NCBI GenBank assembly: GCA_001017865.1
Contig: LATQ01000001.1
Location: 2,284,437 to 2,290,053 of the forward strand
Length of the DNA stretch: 5,617 nt
From: Rhodococcus sp. IITR03
Lineage (GTDB): Bacteria; Actinomycetota; Actinomycetes; Mycobacteriales; Mycobacteriaceae
Direction of reading: 5' to 3'
The position numbers were made by a program, and so were the translations under genes. A model generated the notes under the pieces. That model was given only the letters and a program-made list of their open reading frames with translations, had not been told where the DNA came from and made no database searches. Positions 1 through 5,617 of this stretch are shown piece by piece. Every line of letters begins with the position of its first letter. Within the stretch, counting starts at the first letter, position 1.

Positions 1-1112
1 CGCCGACGACCCCGTCGCGATGGGCACCGTCCGTCCCGTCGTGGCGCGCTCGCCGGAGCGGGAGGGGGTCCGCGACGAGGAGGTGCCACCGGATCGACGC
101 TGCTCGAGGAGACCGTCGCGAACGGCGGGACGGTGGTGAGCACCGAACAGCAGGTCGAGGCCTATCGCAGCGTCCACGAACGCGAACTGGGCATCGAGGT
201 ACCCGCCACCGGGACGCTGCTCGTGGACTATCCGGTGATCGTGACCGCGCGGGGGGAGAGACACGACGCCGCGGCGGCCGCCGCGACCGCGCTGACCGAC
301 GCGCTGCACACCTCCGAAGGCTCGACAGGCTGGCCCGTCACGGCTTCCGGGGCGGAGGCGGACGGCCCCTGCCCGACGACCGCGGTGTGGGCGCGGTGCC
401 GGTGCTCGAACTCGACGACGAGACCGTCGCCGAGGAAGCGATGAACGTGTGGGCGTTGCAGGCCCTTCCCGTGCGCACCGTGTTCGCGGTGGACGTCTCC
501 GCTTCGATGAACCGCAATCTCGGCGACGAGAGCCGGATCGAACTGGTCCGACGCGCCGCGACCGCCGCCAACGAGGTCCTGCCCGGGAACGTCTCGGCCG
601 GCCTGTGGTTCTTCGGCGGCAGAGTGAGCGACTATGCCACCTTGCCGAACGACCGCGCCGAACCCTCGGGGGACTACATCATGGCGGCCCCGATCCGGCG
701 CTTCGATGCCGTGGTGGACGGCGGGACCCATCGCGACCGGCTCACCGCGCTCGTCGCGCAGATGGCCGGCACGGCCGACGAGACCACCGCGCTCTACGAC
801 ACGATCCTCGCGGCCTTCCGGTACGTGCAGGACAGCTACGACCCGCGAGCGGCCAACAGTGTCGTCGTGGTGACCGATGGTGCCGACGACGGCTCCGAGA
901 TCTCGAAGGACGAACTGCTCGCCGTCCTCTCGAACGAGAACGATCCGTCCAGGCCGGTCCGGATCGTGACGATCGGACTCGGCGAGGACGTCGACACCGC
1001 GACCCTCGAGCAGATCGCTGCGGCGACCGGAGGGGTGAACTACCGGACGAGCGATCCGCTCGACATCACCGAGCTCGTGCTCACTGCGCTGGCCGATCGG
1101 ACGGGTGGCTGA
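1..1112 (+). CDS. Substrate-binding / VWA domain protein, 3' part, frameshifted twice as sequenced
   Basis: The gene enters from the left edge, so its start is not visible. Reading frame 2 from base 2, frame 1 from about 85 and frame 3 from about 321 gives one continuous protein tail of about 370 residues, ending at TGA 1110-1112. The last ~220 residues form a von Willebrand A domain with a complete metal-site (MIDAS) motif: D-V-S-A-S encoded at 492-506, a conserved Thr in TTALYDT near 783-803, and TDG at 873-881. The part before it (DDPVAMGTVRPVV, then ETVANGGTVVSTEQQVEAY) resembles the end of the periplasmic-binding-like domain that precedes VWA in actinobacterial membrane-anchored or secreted proteins. 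A signal peptide or membrane anchor would lie outside the window. The ligand is unknown. VWA domains usually bind protein partners through a divalent metal. The two breaks are single-base losses, listed separately. The family call is fairly sure; the role is not. Confidence 0.8.
   Translation, partial: PTTPSRWAPSVPSWRARRSGRGSATRRCHRIDAARGDRRERRDGGEHRTAGRGLSQRPRTRTGHRGTRHRDAARGLSGDRDRAGGETRRRGGRRDRADRRAAHLRRLDRLARHGFRGGGGRPLPDDRGVGAVPVLELDDETVAEEAMNVWALQALPVRTVFAVDVSASMNRNLGDESRIELVRRAATAANEVLPGNVSAGLWFFGGRVSDYATLPNDRAEPSGDYIMAAPIRRFDAVVDGGTHRDRLTALVAQMAGTADETTALYDTILAAFRYVQDSYDPRAANSVVVVTDGADDGSEISKDELLAVLSNENDPSRPVRIVTIGLGEDVDTATLEQIAAATGGVNYRTSDPLDITELVLTALADRTGG
84..86 (+). other. Frameshift 1 in VWA gene (one G missing)
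   Basis: Frame 2 is open up to ...RDEEV at GTG 83-85, and frame 1 takes over with ATGSTLLEETVANGG. Changing GTGCC to GTGGCC joins the two without loss of residues. Upstream of this point frame 1 is low-complexity Arg/Gly, and frame 2 beyond it soon reaches a stop. Confidence 0.65.
319..322 (+). other. Frameshift 2 in VWA gene (one C missing)
   Basis: Frame 1 reads ...ALTDALHTSEG up to GGC 319-321. Frame 3 then continues LDRLARHGFRG and PLPDDRGVGAVPVLEL, which is the usual run-up to the VWA domain in this family. GGCTC would have to be GGCCTC. Frame 1 past this point reads as nonsense rich in Thr/Arg and ends at 444. Confidence 0.75.
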
Positions 1113-2490
1113 CGGCCGTCCTGTCGTGGGTGCGGTGCCAGATCAGGCCGAGCGCCGTGATGATCAGGAACAGCACGAAGGTCGACGCGAGCTGGACCCG
1201 GGCCGCGCTGTCGGACAGCATCAGCACGATGAAGCCGATGAGCATCGCGAGCGTGAACCAGCTGAGATAGGGGAACAGCCACATGCGCAGGCGAATGGTG
1301 CCCTCGCGCTCGAACTTGCGACGCAACCGCAGATGCGAGACGACGATGAACAGCCAGATCGCGATGAGCGCCGATCCGACGGCGTTGAGCAGGATCCCGA
1401 GAATGGTGTCGGGCAGCAACCAGTTGAGCCATACGCTGACGAAGCCGAAGAACACCGAGACGAGCACCGCGTTGCGGGGCACTCCGTGGTGGGTGAGCTT
1501 GCTGAGCCAGGCCGGGCCGTCGCCGCCGCGCGCCAGCGAGTAGGCCATGCGGGAGGTGCCGTAGACGTTGGCGTTGAACGCCGACAGCAGCGCGATCACC
1601 ACGACGAGTTCCATGAAGCCGGACGCGTAGGGGAGGCCGGCGATGTCGAGCACCGAGACGAACGGGGACGTCTCGCCGCTCGCCGCGGTCCACGGCAGCA
1701 CGAGCACCATGATCGAGATCGACCCGAGGTAGAAGATCGAGATACGCCAGACGACGCTGCGCACGGCGGTCGCGATGGACCGTTCCGGGTCCTTCGATTC
1801 GGCCGCGGCGATCGTGACGATCTCGATGCCGCCGAACGCGAAGGCCACCGCGAGCAGGCCGGCCGCGATGCCGGCGATGCCGTTGGGCGCGAAACCGTCG
1901 CCGTCGCCGAGCAGGTGCGTGGTGCCGACGGGTTCGGTGCCGGGGAGCAGGCCGAACACGAGCAGGATACCGATCACCAGGAACCCGAGGATGACCGCGA
2001 CCTTCAGGGCCGCGAACCAGAACTCGAATTCACCGAAGTTGGCGACCCGCGCGAGGTTGACCACCGCGAAGAAGGTGACGAACACCAGCGCGACCACCCA
2101 TTGGGGTACGCCCGGTAGCCACGACTGCACGATCGCGGAGGCGCCGGTGATCTCGACACCGAGCACCATGATCAGCATGAACCAGTACAACCAACCCATG
2201 CTGAATCCGGCCCAGCGGCCGATTCCGATGCGTGCGTAGTGGGAGAACGAACCGCTCACCGGCAGCGCGGCACCCATCTCGCCGAGCATGCGCATCACGA
2301 AGATGATCATCACGCCGGCGAGCAGGTACGACACGATGATGGCCGGACCGGCGGCGGCGATACCCACTCCGGAACCGAGGAACAGGCCCGCGCCGATGGC
2401 GGAGCCGAGTCCCATCATGGTCAGATGACGGACCTTCAGGCCGCTCCCGAGATGTTCGACCTCGGAAGCCGGCCGCTGGGTTTCACTCAC
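1081..2490 (-). CDS. Amino acid permease, AAT family of the APC superfamily
   Basis: An intact 469-residue integral membrane transporter that probably imports an amino acid by proton symport. The N-terminus carries the family signature: RHLTMMGLGSAIGAGLFLGS at about residues 21-40, followed by about 12 hydrophobic segments. Further AAT-type blocks are FGGIEIVTIAAAESKDPERS near residue 219 and SAFNANVYGTSRMAYSLARG in the second half. The length is normal for the family (450-500). Relatives include GabP, CycA, AroP, ProY and LysP, and the substrate cannot be told from sequence alone. The start is GTG 2488-2490, with a weak purine-rich GAG-AAACT just upstream. The gene follows dapD on the same strand after 36 bp with no terminator visible, so co-transcription with dapD is plausible. 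Its hydrophilic C-terminal tail is encoded antisense to the end of the VWA gene. Confidence 0.92.
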   Translation of the reverse strand: MSETQRPASEVEHLGSGLKVRHLTMMGLGSAIGAGLFLGSGVGIAAAGPAIIVSYLLAGVMIIFVMRMLGEMGAALPVSGSFSHYARIGIGRWAGFSMGWLYWFMLIMVLGVEITGASAIVQSWLPGVPQWVVALVFVTFFAVVNLARVANFGEFEFWFAALKVAVILGFLVIGILLVFGLLPGTEPVGTTHLLGDGDGFAPNGIAGIAAGLLAVAFAFGGIEIVTIAAAESKDPERSIATAVRSVVWRISIFYLGSISIMVLVLPWTAASGETSPFVSVLDIAGLPYASGFMELVVVIALLSAFNANVYGTSRMAYSLARGGDGPAWLSKLTHHGVPRNAVLVSVFFGFVSVWLNWLLPDTILGILLNAVGSALIAIWLFIVVSHLRLRRKFEREGTIRLRMWLFPYLSWFTLAMLIGFIVLMLSDSAARVQLASTFVLFLIITALGLIWHRTHDRTAVSHPSDRPAQ

Positions 2491-2526
2491 AGTTTCTCGG
2501 TTCCGAATCTGTCGTGGGGTGCAGAG

Positions 2527-3478
2527 CTAGTCGTTGGCGTGCAGAGCCGCGTTCAGTTCGACTCCGCTGCCCTTGTTCGGCACGACCTCGACCGCGCCGC
2601 TCACCGAGTTGCGTCGCAGCAGGAGGTTGGACGCGCCGCTGAGGGTCGCGGCCTTGACGACGGTGCCGTCCGGGCCGGTGACCTTGGTGCCGGCGGTGAC
2701 GTACAGGCCGGCCTCGACGATGCAGTCGTCCCCGAGCGAGATGCCCACGCCCGCGTTCGCGCCGAGCAGGCAGCGCTTGCCGACGGAGATGACCTCCTTG
2801 CCACCACCGGAGAGGGTGCCCATGATCGAGGCGCCGCCACCGATGTCGGAACCGTCGTCGACGACGACACCCGCGGAGATGCGGCCCTCGACCATCGAGT
2901 TGCCGAGCGTGCCGGCGTTGAAGTTGACGAAGCCTCGTGCATGACGGTGGTGCCGGACGCGAGGTGCGCGCCGAGGCGGACGCGGTCGGCGTCGGCGATG
3001 CGGACACCGGCGGGAACGACGTAGTCGACCATGCGGGGGAACTTGTCGACACCGAAGACGGTCACCGGTCCGCGGATGCGCAGACGCGAGCGCACGGTCT
3101 CGAAGTTCTCGAGCGAGCACGGGCCGTAGTTGGTCCACACGACGTTCGCGAGCAGACCGAAGATGCCGTCGAGGTCGAGTCCGTGCGGCTGGACGAGACG
3201 GTGCGACAGCAGGTGCAGGCGCAGGTAGCGTCGTGAGTGTCGACGGGCGGCTTCGACAGGTCTGCGATATCGGTGCGCACCACGACCTGCTGGACCTCGC
3301 GCGCCTCGTCGTGACCGGCGAGCAGGGCGAGATCGGACGGGATGTCCGTACCCTCGAGTCGCGTGGTTCCGGTCTCGCTCGGCTCGCCGAGGGCGGGTGC
3401 CGGGTACCACGTGTCGAGGACGGTCCCGTCCTCCGTGATGTTCGCGATGCCTACTGCTGATGCTCCGTGTGCACTCAC
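2527..3478 (-). CDS. dapD: 2,3,4,5-tetrahydropyridine-2,6-dicarboxylate N-succinyltransferase, frameshifted twice as sequenced
   Basis: DapD transfers succinyl from succinyl-CoA to tetrahydrodipicolinate in the succinylase route to meso-diaminopimelate and lysine, in the cytosol. Adding one base at each of two breaks gives 317 residues, the length I recall for M. tuberculosis DapD. The N-terminal domain reads [20 protein letters not shown], and the middle contains [13 protein letters not shown] and [12 protein letters not shown]. The C-terminal half is a left-handed beta-helix with Gly-rich hexapeptide turns ([39 protein letters not shown]) and ends ALHAND. The Asp of ADRVRLGAH (~165) and the Glu of MVEGRIS (~198) match the catalytic Asp166/Glu199 reported for the mycobacterial enzyme. 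The start is GTG 3476-3478, chosen for length, for the N-terminal match and for a -10 box 8 nt upstream; there is no Shine-Dalgarno sequence. It is divergent from dapE. As written the gene would not give a working enzyme, which I attribute to sequencing error. Confidence 0.93.
2932..2936 (-). other. Frameshift 2 in dapD (one G missing, C on plus strand)
   Basis: On the coding strand GTTVMHE ends at GAG 2936-2934 and the frame then reads ASSTSTP. With GAGGGCTTC in place of GAGGCTTC the protein continues [11 protein letters not shown], the invariant DapD sequence. One base is missing from a G run (plus-strand CC at 2933-2934 should be CCC). Confidence 0.88.
3226..3230 (-). other. Frameshift 1 in dapD (one base missing)
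   Basis: On the coding strand PPVDTHDA is followed out of frame by TCACTCC. Adding one base between 3228 and 3227 (GCT-ACC becoming GCN-TAC-CTG) gives [13 protein letters not shown], which is conserved in actinobacterial DapD. The missing base could be T, C or G; C would restore a preferred Ala codon. Confidence 0.88.
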
Positions 3479-3486
3479 GGGTGAGA

Positions 3487-3492
3487 AGCGTA
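3487..3492 (-). promoter_or_regulatory. Predicted -10 box for a leaderless dapD transcript
   Basis: The coding strand reads TACGCT, then 8 nt (TCTCACCC), then the GTG start. This fits the TANNNT -10 consensus at the distance expected if transcription begins at the start codon. No clear -35 element or Shine-Dalgarno sequence is seen. Confidence 0.5.
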
Positions 3493-3511
3493 CGCGAGGC
3501 GGTCCTGCGCC

Positions 3512-3548
3512 TGTGTCCCCCCTGAGAAAATCGTGTGCGGGGTCTGAG
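3512..3548. repeat. Two direct copies of TGTG-N6-CTGAG in the dapD/dapE promoter region
   Basis: Copies lie at 3512-3526 and 3534-3548, repeating with a 22 bp period, about two helical turns. The six-base spacers differ (TCCCCC and CGGGGT). The pair sits upstream of both predicted -10 boxes, so it could be an operator for the divergent genes. It could equally be chance in GC-rich DNA. Confidence 0.3.
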
Positions 3549-3564
3549 GGACGGACGCGTTTCG

Positions 3565-3570
3565 TATCGT
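3565..3570 (+). promoter_or_regulatory. Predicted -10 box for a leaderless dapE transcript
   Basis: TATCGT is followed by 6 nt and then ATG 3577. It fits TANNNT at leaderless spacing. GCAGGT before the ATG is too close to work as a normal ribosome binding site. No convincing -35 hexamer is seen. Confidence 0.55.
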
Positions 3571-3576
3571 GCAGGT

Positions 3577-4653
3577 ATGCCCGTACCGCAGCTGGACCTG
3601 CACGCCGACCCCGTCGAACTGACCGCCGCACTCGTCGACATCCCGAGCGTGTCGCAGGACGAGACGCTCATCGCCGACGCCGTGGAAGTGGCCCTGCGGG
3701 AGCAGACCGACGGCTTCGAGATCGTGCGCAACGGCAACTGTGTCCTGGCGCGGACGAACCGCGGGCTCGGCAGCCGCGTGATGCTCGCCGGCCACCTCGA
3801 CACCGTCCCGATCGCCGACAACGTTGCCGTCGCGGCCGACGGCGACCTGCTGTGGGGCTGCGGCACCTCCGACATGAAGGCCGGCGACGCCGTCTTCCTG
3901 CACCTCGCAGCGACCGTCACCGATCCCGCTCACGACCTGACGATCGTGATGTACGACTGCGAGGAGATCGCGGCCGCGTACAACGGGCTCGGCCGGATCG
4001 AGACCGAACTGCGCGACTGGCTCGACGCGGACGTCGCGATCCTCGGCGAACCCACCTCGGGTGAGATCGAGGCCGGTTGCCAGGGCACCCTGCGGGTGCG
4101 CATCACGACCGACGGCGTGCGGGCGCATTCGGCGCGCTCCTGGCTCGGCGACAACGCGATCCACAAGCTCGCTCCCGTGCTCGACCGTCTGGCCCGCTAC
4201 GAGGCACGGTCGGTCGACATCGACGGCTGTGTGTACCGGGAAGGACTGTCGGCCGTGCGCATCGAGGGCGGTGTCGCCGGGAACGTGGTGCCCGACGCCG
4301 CTGCGCTCGACGTGAACTTCCGGTTCGCCCCGGATCGCAGCCCCGACGACGCACTCGCGCACGTCCGCGAGGTCTTCGACGGTCTCGCGATCTCGATGGA
4401 ACTCACCGACATGTCGCCCGGCGCGCTGCCCGGACTGTCGAACCCGGCCGCGGCCGCGCTCGTCGAGGCCGCCGGCGGGAAGTTCCGGGCCAAGTACGGC
4501 TGGACCGACGTCTCGCGGTTCGCCGCGCTGGGAATTCCGGCCGTCAACTACGGGCCGGGCGACCCGAACCTCGCGCACAAGCGCGACGAGCACGTCGAGG
4601 TCGGTCGGATCACCGAGGTGACCTCCGTTCTGCGCTCCTACCTCACCCGATAA
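3577..4653 (+). CDS. dapE: Succinyl-diaminopimelate desuccinylase
   Basis: DapE hydrolyses N-succinyl-LL-diaminopimelate to LL-diaminopimelate and succinate; it is a di-zinc M20-family enzyme of the cytosol. The frame is intact at 358 residues, close to the mycobacterial enzyme. Visible metal and catalytic residues are His73 and Asp75 in AGHLDTVP, bridging Asp99 in [10 protein letters not shown], Glu129-Glu130 in YDCEEIA (catalytic base and ligand), Glu158 in ILGEPT, and His334 in [11 protein letters not shown]. The central dimerisation domain contains [22 protein letters not shown] 3577 is preferred over an in-frame GTG at 3535 because similarity begins at [20 protein letters not shown] and because a -10 box sits 6 nt before the ATG. 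The gene is divergent from dapD, the preceding enzyme pair in the same pathway, and is followed after 10 nt by a LOG-family gene. Confidence 0.96.
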   Translation: MPVPQLDLHADPVELTAALVDIPSVSQDETLIADAVEVALREQTDGFEIVRNGNCVLARTNRGLGSRVMLAGHLDTVPIADNVAVAADGDLLWGCGTSDMKAGDAVFLHLAATVTDPAHDLTIVMYDCEEIAAAYNGLGRIETELRDWLDADVAILGEPTSGEIEAGCQGTLRVRITTDGVRAHSARSWLGDNAIHKLAPVLDRLARYEARSVDIDGCVYREGLSAVRIEGGVAGNVVPDAAALDVNFRFAPDRSPDDALAHVREVFDGLAISMELTDMSPGALPGLSNPAAAALVEAAGGKFRAKYGWTDVSRFAALGIPAVNYGPGDPNLAHKRDEHVEVGRITEVTSVLRSYLTR

Positions 4654-4656
4654 CGT
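4651..4656 (+). promoter_or_regulatory. Predicted -10 box overlapping the dapE stop codon
   Basis: TAACGT lies 7 nt before ATG 4664 of the next gene, which has no Shine-Dalgarno sequence. Its first three bases are the dapE TAA stop. Position and sequence fit a leaderless internal promoter. This is prediction only. Confidence 0.4.
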
Positions 4657-4663
4657 GGCCGCC

Positions 4664-5466
4664 ATGTCCGGCGACAACTCCTCCTCCGAACGCGGCTCCC
4701 GGCGCGAGGTCGTGCACCAGGGCCCGGTGCAACTGCGTGGCTCTCTCGCCCGCGAGGCGACGACGATGGACCAGCGGCTGCTCGATCGCCGCGGCCCGTC
4801 CGACTGGGTGCACACCGATCCGTGGCGTGTACTGCGGATCCAGAGCGAGTTCGTCGAAGGCTTCGGTGCGCTCGCCGAGGTGCCCCGCGCCGTCACCGTC
4901 TTCGGATCGGCACGCACCCCGGCCGGTCACGAGGAGTACGAGATCGGCCGCGAGCTCGGCGCCGCACTCGTCCACGCCGGATACGCCGTCGTCACCGGTG
5001 GCGGCCGGGCGCGATGGAGGCGGCCAACCGCGGTGCCAGCGAGGCCGGGGGACTGTCGATCGGACTGGGGATCGAGCTGCCCTTCGAGCAGGGCCTCAAC
5101 GAGTGGGTCGATCTCGGACTGAACTTCCGGTACTTCTTCGCGCGCAAGACGATGTTCGTGAAGTACTCGCAGGCGTTCGTGTGCCTGCCCGGCGGTTTCG
5201 GGACGCTCGACGAGCTGTTCGAGGCACTGACCCTCGTGCAGACCCGCAAGATCACGCAGTTCCCCATCGTGCTGTTCGGTTCGGAGTACTGGAACGGCCT
5301 GGTGGGATGGCTGCGCGAGACCCTGGTCCGCGGCGGCAAGATCTCGCCCGCCGATCTCGACCTCCTCTTCGTCACCGACAGCGTCGAGGAGACGGTGGAC
5401 ATCATCCTCGAGGCGCATCGCGGCGAGGACGAGAACGAACTGTACGGAAACGGGAGTGGATGGTGA
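4664..5466 (+). CDS. LOG/TIGR00730 family Rossmann-fold protein, long form, frameshifted once as sequenced
   Basis: Probable nucleoside-5'-monophosphate phosphoribohydrolase (LOG family, often misnamed lysine decarboxylase), which splits the base from a nucleotide and can activate cytokinins. One added base near 5005 gives 267 residues. About 85 N-terminal residues (VVHQGPVQLRGS, DWVHTDPWRVLRIQSEFVEG) precede the Rossmann core that starts at AVTVFGSARTP. The nucleotide motif GGGPGAMEAANRG (Gly112-Gly114 onward) is restored only by that base. Further motifs are FARKTMF with Arg161, and PGGFGTLDE at 176-184, whose Glu is the usual catalytic residue. ATG 4664 is chosen over the in-frame GTG 4655 because of the -10 box spacing. 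The gene sits 10 nt after dapE and overlaps the next LOG gene. Its substrate is unproven; the extra N-terminal segment separates it from the short plant-like LOG proteins. Confidence 0.88.
5003..5007 (+). other. Frameshift in first LOG gene (one C missing)
   Basis: The upstream frame reads VVTGGG then RARWRRP; the downstream frame carries GAMEAANRGASEAGG. GGCCGGGC should read GGCCCGGGC to give the family motif GGGPGAME. The break therefore falls inside the most conserved motif of the protein. Confidence 0.88.
5452..5456 (+). promoter_or_regulatory. Ribosome binding site for the second LOG gene
   Basis: GGGAG lies 6 nt before GTG 5463 and 3 nt before ATG 5460, within the end of the first LOG gene. 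The spacing favours GTG 5463, while ATG is the stronger codon, so the start is uncertain by one codon. Confidence 0.55.
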
Positions 5467-5617
5467 CCGAAGCTCTGTCGGTCTGTGTGTACTGCGCGTC
5501 GGGCCCTGTCGACCAGAAGTTCCTCGAACTCGCCGCCGCGGTCGGCACCGAGATCGGCCGACGGGGCTGGCAGCTGGTCTCCGGCGGGAGCAGCGTGTCG
5601 ATGATTGGCGCGGTCGC
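5460..5617 (+). CDS. LOG/TIGR00730 family protein, short form, 5' part only
   Basis: The first ~52 residues of a second LOG-type phosphoribohydrolase, cut by the window end. SVCVYCASGPVDQKFLELAA followed by IGRRGWQLVSGG and VSMIGAV matches the N-terminal Rossmann strand, helix and nucleotide-binding loop of M. tuberculosis Rv1205 as I recall it, the cytokinin-producing LOG homologue located near dapE there too. The ATG 5460 / GTG 5463 start overlaps the TGA 5464-5466 of the preceding gene, so translation is probably coupled. The loop reads SGGSSVSMIGAV, with Ser where family members usually have a third Gly. The catalytic PGGxGTxxE motif would lie beyond the window. It starts without the N-terminal extension of its neighbour. 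Confidence 0.85.
   Translation, partial: MVTEALSVCVYCASGPVDQKFLELAAAVGTEIGRRGWQLVSGGSSVSMIGAV

Noticed and set aside
1105..2118. 337-residue plus-strand frame inside the permease gene
   Set aside because: Extremely rich in Glu, Asp, Arg and His, as expected for the complement of a membrane protein; the minus strand encodes a complete AAT permease.
2491..2526. TCGGTTCCGA palindrome between dapD and the permease as a terminator
   Set aside because: The stem is only four pairs with almost no loop and no T-tract follows.
2932..2936. Programmed -1 ribosomal frameshifting in dapD, the LOG gene or the VWA gene
   Set aside because: A -1 slip would restore each protein, but no X-XXY-YYZ slippery heptamer is present at these sites, and any base lost from a run gives the same result. 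Five such sites in one small window is far more likely to be sequencing error.
3487..3496. CGTACG palindrome near the dapD start as a regulator site
   Set aside because: A six-base palindrome is expected by chance and overlaps the predicted -10 box, which explains it as well.
2601..3920. 439-residue minus-strand frame spanning dapD and the dapD/dapE promoter region
   Set aside because: Only its middle, from about 3227 to 2934, is real DapD sequence; the rest is out-of-frame read-through joined by the missing bases.
4655..4663. GTG 4655 as the start of the first LOG gene
   Set aside because: It has no ribosome binding site and would lie inside or next to the predicted -10 box; ATG 4664 fits leaderless spacing better. 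Not fully excluded.
3475..4917. 480-residue open frame on the minus strand, antisense to all of dapE
   Set aside because: It is a shadow of dapE: no recognisable domain, a composition forced by GC-rich third positions, while the plus strand has every DapE active-site motif.

Overview
This 5.6 kb window is high-GC DNA from an actinobacterium of the mycolate-forming group, most likely Rhodococcus or a close relative. The evidence is the GC-rich third codon positions, the actinobacterial-type tetrahydrodipicolinate succinylase (DapD) divergent from dapE as in Mycobacterium tuberculosis (Rv1201c/Rv1202), and a LOG-family gene downstream resembling Rv1205. The genus is inferred from remembered protein similarity, not from a search.

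Layout: (1) 1-1112, plus strand: the 3' part of a substrate-binding/von Willebrand factor A (VWA) protein, with its 5' end outside the window. (2) 1081-2490, minus: an intact amino acid permease of the AAT/APC family, whose end overlaps the VWA gene tail to tail by 32 bp. (3) 2527-3478, minus: dapD, 36 bp upstream of the permease on the same strand. (4) 3479-3576: a 98 bp divergent promoter region. (5) 3577-4653, plus: dapE, intact. (6) 4664-5466, plus: a long LOG/TIGR00730 Rossmann-fold protein. (7) 5460-5617, plus: the start of a second, different LOG paralogue, overlapping the previous stop codon and cut by the window end.

DapD and DapE catalyse the succinylation and desuccinylation steps of the succinylase route to meso-diaminopimelate and lysine, so the core of the window serves cell-wall and lysine synthesis. 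The two LOG proteins are probably nucleoside-5'-monophosphate phosphoribohydrolases (the cytokinin-activating enzyme family) and lie in one transcription direction behind dapE.

Two features stand out. First, three of the six genes are broken by five single-base losses (near 85, 321, 2934, 3227 and 5005). Each is repaired by one extra base in a short run, and each repair restores a conserved motif, which fits undercalled bases in the assembly far better than gene decay. Second, dapD, dapE and the first LOG gene all have a TANNNT -10 hexamer ending 6-8 nt before the start codon and no Shine-Dalgarno sequence, the signature of leaderless mRNAs. For the LOG gene this -10 box would include the dapE stop codon. 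I see no mobile element, CRISPR array, RNA gene or clearly new defence or biosynthetic system. There is no gene-free stretch longer than 98 bp.
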